This document shows, one piece after another, positions 37,190-46,932 of a stretch of DNA of 64,000 bases. Position 1 is the first letter of the stretch, and the number at the start of each line of letters is the position of its first letter. A model generated the notes under the pieces. That model was given only the letters and a program-made list of their open reading frames with translations. It did not search any database and had not been told where the DNA came from. Both the position numbers and the translations under genes were made by a program. The stretch comes from Isoetes taiwanensis (lineage: Eukaryota; Streptophyta; Lycopodiopsida; Isoetales; Isoetaceae): positions 10,317,018 through 10,381,017 of the forward strand of contig JAJEKV010000041.1 in the NCBI GenBank assembly GCA_021234155.1, given 5' to 3'.

Positions 37190-40104
37190 GTCCTATGGCC
37201 TTGGCCGAAGCACCTGGAAACAAAGCTGCTTTTCTATGCACTCCTGTCTCTCTTTTCCTTGGGCATAGCCCCGCAAAAAGGATCGCGACCGCTTTGGGAG
37301 TAGTTTGACCCTCCCGCTTGTCCTTGAAGGACACCTCCGCTTCTCTCCCCTGCCAAGCTCCCCGTTGCCACCATATGGGGCTCTAAGCCGACACGACTCG
37401 CCCCCTAGGGCTATAGCTTCCCTACCGCCTTTGCCTTTATCCTGAAATATCTTTGCTGCCACGCCGCTATTAAGGTCCCGTTCCTTGCAAGCTTATAGCC
37501 TTGGACTCTGCTTCTGATACTGTCTTAGGGTTTATTGCCCTCACAAGCTTGCGGATCTCCTCATTCAGCCCCTCAATATAGCTTTCTACATGCTTCTCAC
37601 CCAACTTTGCTTTGCTCTGACCTCGACCTCATGAATTCCTCAGATATTTCGACTGATTTGTTTCCTGTTGGAGCCTATAGAACTTCGCTGCATCATCTTG
37701 GACTTATGCTCTCTTGGGACGTGAGTGGCGCTTGAAGGCTTTAGCAAACTTCTTGAACCTGCAAGCATCCCTGCTCAAGCCATGGGCCTTTGCATACCCC
37801 TTCCACCATATGTGTGCTTGCTCCCTTCGGTTGGATGTTGCCACTCTGCCTTTGTCTTTATCCTTCATGCCATAAGCATTGCCGTACTAAGCTCATCTCG
37901 TCTAGCCATGCCTCCGCTTCTAATCCCGACTGTTCTCCCCGAGAAGCTGTTCGATTCAGGGCCTTCCATACATTGCCCAGTCGGGAATCTACCTTCTTTC
38001 CGGTAGTCGAGGCCACCGTGTCCCTTTTGTCTTGCATCTGCGGTGTTCCTCTGCCTTGCATCCGTTCGGTCCTGGGCTCGTTTCTTCGTCTTCCTCGGTC
38101 GGTCCCGAATCGAGCTTGAGTCGGGAAGATTCCGGGCTGGAGGATCTCCTTCTCTTATCCTCTTCTTGTCCCTTCACGCTCTCCGAAGCTGATGATTCGC
38201 GACAATCGAAAGCATTGCCCACCAAAACCGCTCACGCAGCGGCTAATGGAGCCTTTATCTGCTCAAGGTCCGTCCTCATCCGGGATATCTCCTCCTCTCG
38301 GGGTCATGGGTTCCATTTCTTCAAATAGGTTCCTTGCCTGGGGGTGGTGCAAGCGGGTCTGTTCTTCCCTAAAGGCGTTGTCGTTCCCCGAGCCTAGGCC
38401 TCTAACGCATACACAAGTAATTCATGGCTATATGGTTAGTTTTCCTTGTTCTCTTGCATTGTTTATGGTTTGTTGGCATAATTGTGGAACAAAATATATC
38501 AACAAAACATTTAAAATGCAAAAGAAATTATATTTATATTATATAATATTTCAAGATAAAAAGTTTCCCATCAAGAGTCTAACTAGTCTTGAAATCGCCC
38601 GGTGGGGACGGGTTGTCCTCAAGGAACTTCTTAACTTGGGCCGTTCCTACCGAATGTCCCAAGTTCTCGATGACGCTTTGCGACGAGCATACTCAAGAAG
38701 GCTCCGCCAAATCTTCCACCCTCGCGGTCGGATGTAAGGGCGCGGTCACCGCCAATCTCGCCTCGACGCCGATGGGGTATGGCGGTCGAAGAGGTCGAGT
38801 GCCATTGCTCTCTTCACCGGAGACAAGATAGTCGACGTTTGTCGCTATTCGAGCATGCCCGCCAAAGCCCGAGAGTGCAATCGGCATGAACACTCCTTCC
38901 TCCCTCTCGACTGAACTTGCGGTGTATCACCGCTATTCTCCCATCCAAAGCGCAGCAAGTAGTACCTGGCGACGCTTTGCCGTTTTGCAGCGTCACGCGA
39001 TGATTCCCCACTTGTTTGGCCTCCCCTCTATGCCGCCTACGCATAATCGTCGAGCTCGATCTCGGTGAGCTCCGGTAGTCTTCGATTGTTGAGTCGACTG
39101 CGCCGAGGTCGATTCATTCCTCCCCTCTTGCCGGAGGTGGTGTTGAGGACTCGGCATCGGGGATGCTAGTGGTCTTGCCTCTGATCCCCATCTGTTCCTG
39201 TAAAGCAAGGAACTCTTCCTCCGTCGGTAGTCTATTTTGCAGCCCGGCTCGCCTCCATGATCTGCCTGATATTGCCGTAGGCTTGGATGTCGGAAGTCGC
39301 TTCGCCTGTGTAGGTGTCGGCTTCCCTGACTTGAAGCGGGAAGTCTGAGACTCCCCGGACGATGAAGTCGTCCATGTCGGTCTGCCGCAGTTGGTGGAGC
39401 AGCTCATCCAATCGGAGTTCCCTCTCCACGCATTCGAAGATTTTGAATATCACCGAGGAGAGATACTCCTCTCGGCCGATGATGATTGGGGCTAGGCTTG
39501 TGATGAGTGGTGGAGCAACTCGATGGTCTGCACGGCTCGCCGGCGAAGCCGATCAGCCCCGCTTCCGGGCGCCGTTCTTCGTCCGAAGTCGAAGCTCCGG
39601 TATTCCTCGTCGTCCGACTCCTCTTCTTCTTCTTGCTTCTTGTTCTCGCGATACGCAAAAGCATCTGCTCTTCTTCTTGCACTGCTATGGGGTCCACCTC
39701 CATCGGAGGGATAGAGGTTGCCCCCATTGGGTTTTCGGCGCGGTGGGATAAGAAAATAGCTAGGGCGGCGGTATAAGAGAAATACTTGGTCCCCGTTGGT
39801 CGTCGGGACCATGTAGTCCGGCAGCCTCTGCATTTGTTGGTTAAGTACTTGGCGATGTTGGGGACATCGCCCAAGGTCGCTTGAAGGGATGGCCGGAACG
39901 AAATATCCTATGCAAGGGGGACTGAACAAGGGAGGGTCCTACCCTAGCTTGAAACTCTGCTAGCACTTGCCTATATGCTGGGGTTGCATTTAGCGTAGCT
40001 TGGATATCAATTTCTTTTCCAAAAACTTGGAAGATGTCGTTGACATCCGCCTCGGCAGCATGGGCACTGGCGCTGTACCATCGCCCGAAGTCAGCAGTGG
40101 CCAT
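37190..40104 (-). pseudogene. Gag of element 2
   Basis: Starts at the ATG at 40104 (MATADFGRWYSASAHAAEAD). Later frames hold EEEFLALQEQMGIRGKTTS (39114-39407), LEAEAWLDEM (about 37915) and KHVESYIEGLNEEIRKLVRA (about 37535-37600), which follow the capsid pattern of Ty3-type Gag. A Cys-poor, basic segment around 37200-37300 sits where a nucleocapsid zinc knuckle is expected but is not a clean CCHC. Serine-rich acidic tracts lie around 38000-38230. Many frameshifts break it. Confidence 0.75.
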
Positions 40105-40218
40105 TGATCTAGCGAAGAAGGGAGTATCAAACGGATGCAGAAGCGCCTTAGGGAACTGGAAGATCGCCTAAGCAGTGGAGAGCAAACTTGTAGGTTGCTA
40201 AATGAGAAATGGGGGACT

Positions 40219-40226
40219 TATTTATA
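40219..40226 (-). promoter_or_regulatory. TATA box upstream of gag, element 2
   Basis: The minus strand reads TATAAATA about 115 bp before the gag ATG at 40104, with a short leader between. It lies downstream of the inverted repeats at 40407-40473 and 40606-40672. Confidence 0.6.
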
Positions 40227-40406
40227 GAAACGGGGGAAATCCTAATTTTTGGATGGTCTAGAATTTACTGAGATTGGATGATTCTGATCTATTAAAGGGT
40301 GCAATTGCGAGTTTGAAGACTACTTCTAGGGTTTGAGCATGCTAAGAACAACTAATGAACCTATTGCAACAACTTGGAGATCATTTGGTGAAGAAAATGG
40401 TACGAG

Positions 40407-40473
40407 GTCTCACACGTTGTGCCCAGACCGATAATGAAAAGTTCATTTTCTGTCCTGGCGCGACGTGTGAGAC
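40407..40473. repeat. 67-bp inverted repeat, copy 1
   Basis: Starts GTCTCACACGTTGTGCCCAG and ends CTGGCGCGACGTGTGAGAC, so the outer 11 bases are exact inverted arms around a central ATGA/TCAT. The arms contain ACGTG, the core bound by plant bZIP/bHLH factors. Confidence 0.85.
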
Positions 40474-40605
40474 ATGGGCTCTAAATGGGCTAAACTTAAT
40501 CAATTTGGATAATCTAAGGCTGTAATTCTACTAAACTCGCCGAGTTAGGCAGAATTGACCCTTTATTTGGTCGATTTGGAGCAGTTTTGGGCATTTTTGG
40601 GCATG

Positions 40606-40672
40606 GTCTCACACGTTGCGCCCAGCCCGAAAATGAAAATCTCATTATCTGTCCTGGCGCGACGTGTGAGAC
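40606..40672. repeat. 67-bp inverted repeat, copy 2
   Basis: Same structure as copy 1: GTCTCACACGTTGCGCCCAG ... CTGGCGCGACGTGTGAGAC. It lies 199 bp further upstream (in element sense) of gag. Confidence 0.85.
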
Positions 40673-40820
40673 ATCGTCTCAATTTGCTCAAAAGCTTCCA
40701 ATTTAACCAAAATAAAAACTAGAATTCTCTAACTTAACTTAATTAAGCTAGATCAGACACATTAATTACACAAAAATTCTTTATATTAACAAAATTGTTC
40801 CTTATTTACAAAAAAAGGTT

Positions 40821-42065
40821 TCAAGGGCGCTCTCCCTTGATGTGCCTGGCAAGATACATATCCTGCCTCATGAGGGTGACCCTCTTCGCGTGCACTGTGC
40901 AGGCCGTCGAATCCTCAAAATGCTGCACTATTTTTTTCGCCTGCCTCCTCCAAGCAAACGCAAGATCTCATCGGTCCACGCCGCATGTCCGTGGTTGTAC
41001 TCTGCGCATGACTTCGTGAACCAAAGCGTTGAAATGGTGCCCGGGGATCAAGAGTCCGTGAACTCTTCTCCGAAATGCGGATCTCCTTGAGGGCTCTGTC
41101 CTCCAACTTTTTCCTGTTGGTCCGCTTCTTCCCTGGTGCTCTTGGAGGCTTGGGCCTGGGTGGCGGCGGCTTCAAGGTCTGGCTTCTTGTCGGGTGTCCG
41201 CGTTCAATCGTTCTCACCCTGTGCTCCTGGTAATCGGCATTGTATGCCTCCCACTTCTCCATGTAAGAGTTGTGCTCTCTGATCCTCTTCTGATAGACCT
41301 TGACCGGGTCTATCACGTACGCCTCCCTTTGTGGTCGCGGGGCTTTAGCCCTATCCCACGTCGGAAAAGGTGGGGGCTTCGCCTCGAACTGGTCTTGATC
41401 CTCCGCCGCCACCTTTCGATTTCCTCCTCCACGGGCGGGGTTTTGAAGAACTTCGCCCCTACGTGTTGGGGACGTAGTCCTCGTCCGAATCGTCGGTAGA
41501 AGGCGGGGTCTTTTTGCCTGATGGTTCGTTGATGACGGGCCCTACCGCTCGCTTTCCGACCTTCACAACTTTTCTCTTGCCTGCTTTAATGGCTTTGGCC
41601 TTCCTCTTCTTTGGCTTTCGGGCGGTGGTTGGGTCGCCCTCCCCATTCTTCGTCCTCTGCTCCCGGCGGCGCTCTTTGGCTTCATACTTGCTGATGGCGG
41701 CGCGCAAGATCTGCTTCTTCAAGGGGCTAAGAGTCGGCGGTGCCGCTCTTCCCTTCCTTGCTCCTCTGCCGGTGGGTCTCGATCACGGTATTGCTCTTCT
41801 ACTGTTGGCTGCCCCCGCCTCCTCTTTGCTCCCTGTTCCTTCCTTCCTCCTGTGCGATCTCCTCGAGGATTTGATGCATGATGTCCGGTCGGTCGTCCTC
41901 TATGATCTCCGTATGGTCGCTCCGATCGATCTGCATCTTAAACGAAGAAGATTCGCCTTCTCGGAAAAGGCGTTCTTGAAGGACCCTCTGAAAGAGGCCA
42001 GGACCGCTGGCGCTGGAGGATCCGCTTCGGCTAGGCTTCCTTGCAGTCTGTTTTGTGCGGGCCAT
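40821..42065 (-). CDS. Histone H3-derived protein encoded by chromovirus element 2
   Basis: The second of two adjacent ATGs (42065) is preferred, since it has A at -3 and G at +4. It gives [20 protein letters not shown]: residues 1-10 are identical to histone H3, including Lys4 and Lys9. An acidic part follows, then a basic NLS-like run with a second TARK ([12 protein letters not shown], about 41615), an acidic DDSDEDY, a proline-rich linker ([17 protein letters not shown]), and the H3 fold. The fold reads [12 protein letters not shown] (41094), [28 protein letters not shown] and ERP-stop (40821). Canonical H3 has 135 residues; this has about 410 codons because of the inserted middle. At least three frame changes interrupt it; they may be errors or decay. 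A nuclear, nucleosome-related role is inference. Confidence 0.88.
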
Positions 42066-42166
42066 CATTTGATGGTTCGTCGATCGGAGCTAAGCGCCAG
42101 GAGATCGCCTCGGCGAACACGAGCAAACTTCTAAGGAAGAACGCGAAAATGGGAGGGGTCTAGGTC

Positions 42167-42174
42167 TATTTATA
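42167..42174 (-). promoter_or_regulatory. TATA box upstream of the H3-derived ORF, element 2
   Basis: The minus strand reads CTATAAATAG about 102 bp before the preferred ATG at 42065. Together with the pair of inverted repeats just upstream, it suggests the H3-like gene has its own transcript, separate from the LTR-driven genomic RNA. Confidence 0.6.
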
Positions 42175-42250
42175 GGGGTCAATTTTAGGTCAACTTTTAA
42201 ACTACCTTTTTGGGTTGCTTAAAACATCTAAAACACCCTAATTAAGCAAG

Positions 42251-42314
42251 GTCTCACCGCGTTCTTGACCAAAAATGAAAAAGTCATTTCCTGTCCTGGC
42301 GCGACGTGTGAGAC
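42251..42314. repeat. 67-bp inverted repeat, copy 3 (64 bp)
   Basis: GTCTCACCGCGTTCTTGACC ... CTGGCGCGACGTGTGAGAC. The left arm is more degenerate than in the other copies. Confidence 0.8.
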
Positions 42315-42448
42315 ATGGTGGGACCCACTACTAAATTTTGTACTTTTTAAACATGTAACATGCTAATTCTACTGATTCTTAGCTCTAATTTAGAATTATC
42401 GAGCTATTTTACTGTAATTTACAACTTTTTGGTGTGTTTAAGCTGAAT

Positions 42449-42515
42449 GTCTCACACGTTGCGCCCAGCCCGAAAATGAAAATCTCATTTCCTGTCCTGG
42501 CGCGACGTGTGAGAC
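42449..42515. repeat. 67-bp inverted repeat, copy 4
   Basis: GTCTCACACGTTGCGCCCAG ... CTGGCGCGACGTGTGAGAC, almost identical to copy 2. With copy 3 it forms a pair 198 bp apart, the same spacing as copies 1 and 2. Confidence 0.85.
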
Positions 42516-42703
42516 CACCCTACTTTTTTTGGATGTTGGCTCATCAATTCTTAATCTTTTTATGTTTTTTTTTTCATTCCTTTTAACTGTTACTAGCTTA
42601 GCATAAACTACAAAAATGAGAAAAATTTTTATTTTTCGGGTTTAAAGATCCTGTCAAGTTAGTACTCATCGGGAACATGGCCGGCTTTGCTCTTGGTCTC
42701 CAA

Positions 42704-42722
42704 GAACATCGCCTCGATACCA
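42704..42722 (-). promoter_or_regulatory. tRNA primer binding site of element 2
   Basis: Just inside the 5' LTR the minus strand reads TGGTATCGAGGCGATG, close to the initiator-methionine tRNA primer site TGGTATCAGAGC with one base missing. This is the usual site for minus-strand priming in plant gypsy elements. Confidence 0.7.
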
Positions 42723-42724
42723 CC

Positions 42725-44378
42725 TGGACGTCCCCTACTGTGTACACTGGTGCACTCACCGTATACAAACAGAGTTCATCCCCATACCAGCTCCATGCCG
42801 ATCTGGGGGCCCCTCCACATAACACCGCAGCAACCACGCGGTTCCGGTGGGAAGAGTGAAGGGGTCATTTTACCCCGCCTCCCTCGGGGCCTACCTAGGC
42901 AGGGAAGCGTAAACATACATGTCGGTATATAACATAAGCACATATCCACCTCGAAGGGTGGTCCATCACATCTGCATAAACAAGGTGAGCACAATACATA
43001 TGGGAAGTCCTACCCAAGGCTCGGACTCAAGGGAATGACCCGGTCTCCGGGTCTCCGAGTTCATTGCGCATGCAATTCATGACAATGGATTGGGCTGGCA
43101 TATGAACATGGCATAGGGTTGTCCACTCCATCCGCCCCTCCCCGTGCACACTTTGCGAGTAGGTCTGAAAAGTGTCGGGACCTGATCAGAGCCACGGGAT
43201 GCATAGCCAAAAGGGCTATTCACTGGTTTCATCTCCCGGTTCCTGATGGGGCGGTAGGGATCACTCCCTCCGAGAGATCTACATGCCGACTCAAGGTGAC
43301 TAGAGGGCCCTTTGCCTCAGATTCGACTTGAACCCATTGGAAGGTGAACCCCACCCCACTGCAGTCGAGCCCATGCCTTGCCCTTTTCGGTGGCAAGCCA
43401 TTAGACCCAGTCCACAATGATCCCCCCAGAGCACTAACACACCATAGGGATCGTTCAAGAGTCAGAACACGAACCTCCTTCTAAGCCAGTCTGGCCCCTT
43501 CACCCACAACCAGGTGTGGTTCTTGTGCACAGGCCGAATCTATAGTGTGCTAGAGAGGCTACTCTAGGAGCATCTACTACCAAGCTTTAGGTCTCTACCC
43601 CCCTTCCCAATACAAGGAGTTCATAGAGATACATCATCCATATACATCACAGAAGAACTAAAGAACTATACCTAATCTGCATCATAGAGTTAGGTTCTTT
43701 AGTTAGAGGCTGGTATCTAGAGATCTAGAAGGCTGCTATGGGCAATTTAATAGGCTAAACCTACTGATTCTATGACTGAAATAGGGTTTAGACTATCTAA
43801 TTGGCCAAATACCTGATCCTTGAGTGGCTCCTCCTGACCTGAGCTCGACCATCCTGCTGAAACGCTCGAATCAAGGGAAACTAATGGTGCAATTCTCTCA
43901 GGCAGAGTCTGGAAGGCGGTTTTGGCTGTTGAGGCAGCCAAAACAGAGTTCTAAAATCATAGAAACGAAAATTGGGCCAGTTAGGGTTTCCCTCCCTTAA
44001 TAGACAAGGGGTTGGCTAGGGTTTCCAATTATCCCCTTTAGGCATGTGGGATAATTGGGAATGGCCCCACTTGCCTTTAATGGCTAGGTGGCAAAATGTG
44101 CTCACATGGAAATGTGTGCCCACATTAATGTGTACATTGGAAGATGTGCACATTAATTGCACCTATGGGTGTGGCCCACTTGGCATCAAGTGTCCACATG
44201 GAAATGTGTGCCCACATTAATGTGTACATTGGTAGTTGCCCATATTTCTCGGCAAGTTGCCCCCTAGGGCTACCCACCTGGCTACACGTTAGCGTACACG
44301 TTAGTCGGAGTGGCGTGTACGCGTGACGAGGCAGTACGATATACGTCCTGGGACCGTATACTGTCCTGGAATGTCACA
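42725..44378 (-). repeat. 5' LTR of element 2
   Basis: About 1,654 bp, matching 31074-32716. Its left end is degraded (TGGACG for TGTGACG); the right end GTCACA is followed by AAAGT. Differences from the other LTR come as small clusters, mostly around CAG/CTG-containing words. Confidence 0.92.
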
Positions 44379-44383
44379 AAAGT
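44379..44383. repeat. Target site duplication AAAGT, right
   Basis: Direct repeat of 31069-31073, right after the element 2 GTCACA end. Confidence 0.9.
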
Positions 44384-44599
44384 TATGGCTCTCCGGCTTG
44401 TAATCTTCAGTTACAGGCCAGAGTGGCCAGAGTGTCATGACCTTTCAAAATGTAATCCTCGTCCACCCTTTTTTTTAGTAATGGGCTCAAATATCCCACA
44501 TGCATTCAATGTTCCACATGTTACCAAATCAATAATTGCCAAATCAACAAATGCCAAATGGATGGATTATGTTAAGGCATATTGTGTACCTATGCATAT

Positions 44600-44900
44600 T
44601 GTGTTTGGTAAAGCGTGAGTCAACAATTTTCAAGTCAACAAGTGTGAATCACCCCCAAGCATTTGGTAAAGCATAAGTCAACAATTTTGGCCTATGCTAT
44701 TCTATGCATTATGTTAAGGCATAAATTGTGTAAGTCAACAACTTTCAAGTCAAGAAGTGTGAATCACCCCCAAGCAAATGTTTGACTTTCATTGACCAAC
44801 ATCTTTCGTAAAGCGTAAGTTAAGGCATATTGTGAATGACAACTATTTGAAAGTCAACAAGTGTGAATCACCCCCCTTTGTTACATGTTTGACTTTCATT
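44600..44900. repeat. Degenerate tandem repeat with GTCAACAA and GTGTGAATCACCCCC
   Basis: GTGTGAATCACCCCC occurs at 44642, 44757 and 44861, each preceded by a GTCAA-type stretch. TTGACT/TTGACC words (W-box core) recur. It is about 104-115 bp per unit, and lies upstream of the GAATATTC array and the gene at 45411. Confidence 0.7.
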
Positions 44901-44994
44901 GACCAACATGTTTGACATAACGGGAACTGCATACCAAGAGATTGGTAAAGTTCCCTTGGTAAAATGTATATGAGATCAATATAGAGATAACAAA

Positions 44995-45166
44995 GAATAT
45001 TCCTTATTGCCTTGAAAGGAATATTCCTTATTGCATTGAAAGGAATATTCCTTAGTGCCTAGTTATCAGGAATATTCCTTATTGCATTCAAAGGAATATT
45101 CTTTAGTTTGTTTAAGTGCACCCATAGTTACAAGGAATATTCCTTATTACATTGAAAGGAATATTC
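44995..45166. promoter_or_regulatory. Array of seven GAATATTC palindromes
   Basis: GAATATTC, mostly within AGGAATATTCCT, occurs at 44995, 45019, 45043, 45070, 45094, 45135 and 45159. Spacing is 24 bp in four of six gaps (the others are 27 and 41). The octamer fits the PHR1-type phosphate-starvation site GNATATNC and also the heat-shock unit GAAnnTTC. It lies about 245 bp upstream of the ATG at 45411. Binding by either factor is inference. Confidence 0.6.
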
Positions 45167-45410
45167 CTCATTGAATATAGCTTTTTCATTTGAGCTAGGC
45201 TTGTGGGATATATGCCAGCAACAACCATTGGCCAATTGGGTCAGAAAAAGAGGACAGTGGGAAAGATTTTGAGAAAAGGACGTTGATGTATTTTGGCAGA
45301 ATGTCCAATCAGGTTAAGGAACAAATTGGCATGGTACGAGCCATATCAGAAACAGGGGAGAAGGGAATAGACAGGGATAAAAATTCCTTTTTTACCTGTG
45401 GTTGATTTCG

Positions 45411-45996
45411 ATGGCGGGAGGAGATCGAACGACTAGATCACAATCCATATCCCCAATTCAAATGCAAACTCACCTGGCGCACTCGATTCTTGAGGGGATC
45501 AATGCCGAACAGGGAAACCAATTGAACAAAATCAAACGGAGAGGCAGTCACGAGTTCATAGGTACTCCTATTCTTAAACATGCTTTTGTTCCTAATCTAA
45601 CAATTGCTTATGATGTTCTACACAGATGCACAGAGGAGACTTAGCAATGTTGGAAGCACAGATCGAGCTATGGGAGTAGCAGCGGACAAGGAGGATGAGG
45701 AATCCCAATTATCTAAAGCAGAACTAGAAAGTGTTCTCATTCAACTTAAACAGGAAGTTGTGCATGCAAAAGCAATCAACAAAGTGTTGAAAAGGGCTGA
45801 GGTTTGGAGATTCAATAGCCTCAAACCATACTTTACCAATCTCTATCATAAATGGCAATAGAAGCGAGAAGCACATGTCTTTCTTCTGTTAGACTTCACC
45901 AACTTCCAAACAGCTGTCCTGGATACTATTCTCACAATTTTCGGGAACAGGACCATTGCTGATCTCACACTGCAGGACCTTCTGGATGAATCTTGA
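45411..45996 (+). CDS. Two-exon gene of unknown function with an in-frame TAG
   Basis: Exon 1 (45411-45561) starts MAGGDRTTRSQSISPIQMQT. The intron runs GTACTC to CTACACAG (45562-45625). Exon 2 continues in phase (DAQRRLSNVGSTDRAMGVAA, then a helical LSKAELESVLIQLKQEVVHA) to YHKWQ and TAG at 45859-45861, giving 128 residues. The same frame goes on after the TAG for 44 codons (KREAHVFLLLDFTNFQTAVL to LQDLLDES) and ends TGA at 45994. This looks like one reading frame broken by a single nonsense change (for example CAG to TAG) or read through. A CCAAT motif lies near 45225. I do not recognise the family; a coiled coil is likely. Confidence 0.5.
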
Positions 45997-46306
45997 GTCT
46001 TTCACTGCTGGAAATGATCTGTTTACAGTGTTTTTTACAGCTTACACTAAGTATAACAGTCTTGGAACTATATAAACAAATATTAATGTTTGTGTTTTAA
46101 TCTGGTTCATGGATCCATTTTATAAGGACTATGACTTTTGGACAGTATGCTTGGACATAAAAATATTTTCTGATTACATGAACATCACATTCTGATTACA
46201 TTCAGTTTGCAAGTCCATGCCTTAGTGCATAGAATTACTTCAACAACAGGTTAACGTATTACAGAGATTCTACAATCTCTGGCAAATTTCCCAGCAATAT
46301 TTCATG

Positions 46307-46549
46307 TCAATAGTTAGTCAGTTCATATGCGTAAGATGTACCTTTAATCTTATGTTTGACTGGCTCCAATGGAAATCTCGCCCCAATTACTGACTCGGGA
46401 TGGACAAGAACTTTCTTTCCTTGAATAAACTTGTACTTTTGATGGCAACCAGGAATCAATTCAAAGTAGTTACCAGCTATAACTTCATTACCACAATAAA
46501 ATTCATTTCCATAGTCATCCTTGGTGTCTTCTTCGAGGGCATGTTTCAC
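46307..46549 (-). other. 80-residue minus-strand open frame, unrecognised
   Basis: The frame includes NEVIAGNYFELIPGCHQKYK and GKKVLVHPESVIGARFPLEP, which looks protein-like in composition. It ends just before the LINE fragment. It could be an exon or transposon piece; no family assigned. Confidence 0.25.
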
Positions 46550-46569
46550 TTCTGTGCACTGGATGAGAT

Positions 46570-46932
46570 AATAAGAGACCCCATAGAGCTTTGGCTACCA
46601 ACCAGAAGAGACATAGGCTCCATATGACAGATTCAGATGTCTGCCCCAGATGCATCAATTTCAGGGAAGATGAGGAGCACCTATTTCGATCTTGTGTCTG
46701 GTCGGAATGGGTCCTCGAGCTTGCTTCTACTATTTTCGGTTATGATCTTAATTCCCATGATTCTCTGGAGTTTTTTCTGCCGAATAACCCCAATGATTGG
46801 AGGCTTTACATTCTTTTGTGGAGAATTTGGAAAGGAAGGAATGATTTCATCTTTAATTGTGACATAACCCACCCGGAAGCTATCATCAAGCAAGTCGAAT
46901 ATGATATTAAATGGATTATTGCTGCTGCATAG
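46570..46932 (+). pseudogene. LINE fragment: zf-RVT and start of the C-terminal domain
   Basis: The frame reads HMTDSDVCPRCINFREDEEH, then LFRSCVWSEWV (the Cys/His-rich zf-RVT domain that follows plant LINE reverse transcriptases), then LLWRIWKGRNDFIFN, the usual linker to a RNase H-like domain. It is on the plus strand and independent of the LINE at 26864-30853. Remains may continue to about 47275. Confidence 0.75.

Larger units (their letters stand above)
31074..44378 (-). mobile_element. Structurally complete Ty3/gypsy chromovirus (element 2) with captured histone H3
   Basis: 13,305 bp on the minus strand. The order is 5' LTR (42725-44378), tRNA primer site, inverted repeats, TATA, H3-like ORF, inverted repeats, TATA, gag, protease, reverse transcriptase, RNase H, integrase with chromodomain, polypurine tract, and 3' LTR (31074-32716). 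AAAGT duplications flank it. LTRs have TGTGAC...GTCACA ends and are alike apart from small clustered differences, implying a fairly recent insertion. Gag and pol frames are broken in places. The C-terminal chromodomain places it among chromoviruses. Confidence 0.93.

Noticed and set aside
37190-37340. A clean CCHC nucleocapsid zinc knuckle
   Set aside because: The location fits, but no frame shows the full Cys-x2-Cys-x4-His-x4-Cys pattern.
33694-39776. Many plus-strand open frames across element 2
   Set aside because: They are antisense shadows of the minus-strand gag-pol, which carries the recognisable motifs.
41799-42068. A host histone H3 gene inserted by chance into the element
   Set aside because: The middle region is unlike canonical H3, and the related element 1 has the same gene in the same place, so it is an element gene and not a recent host insertion.
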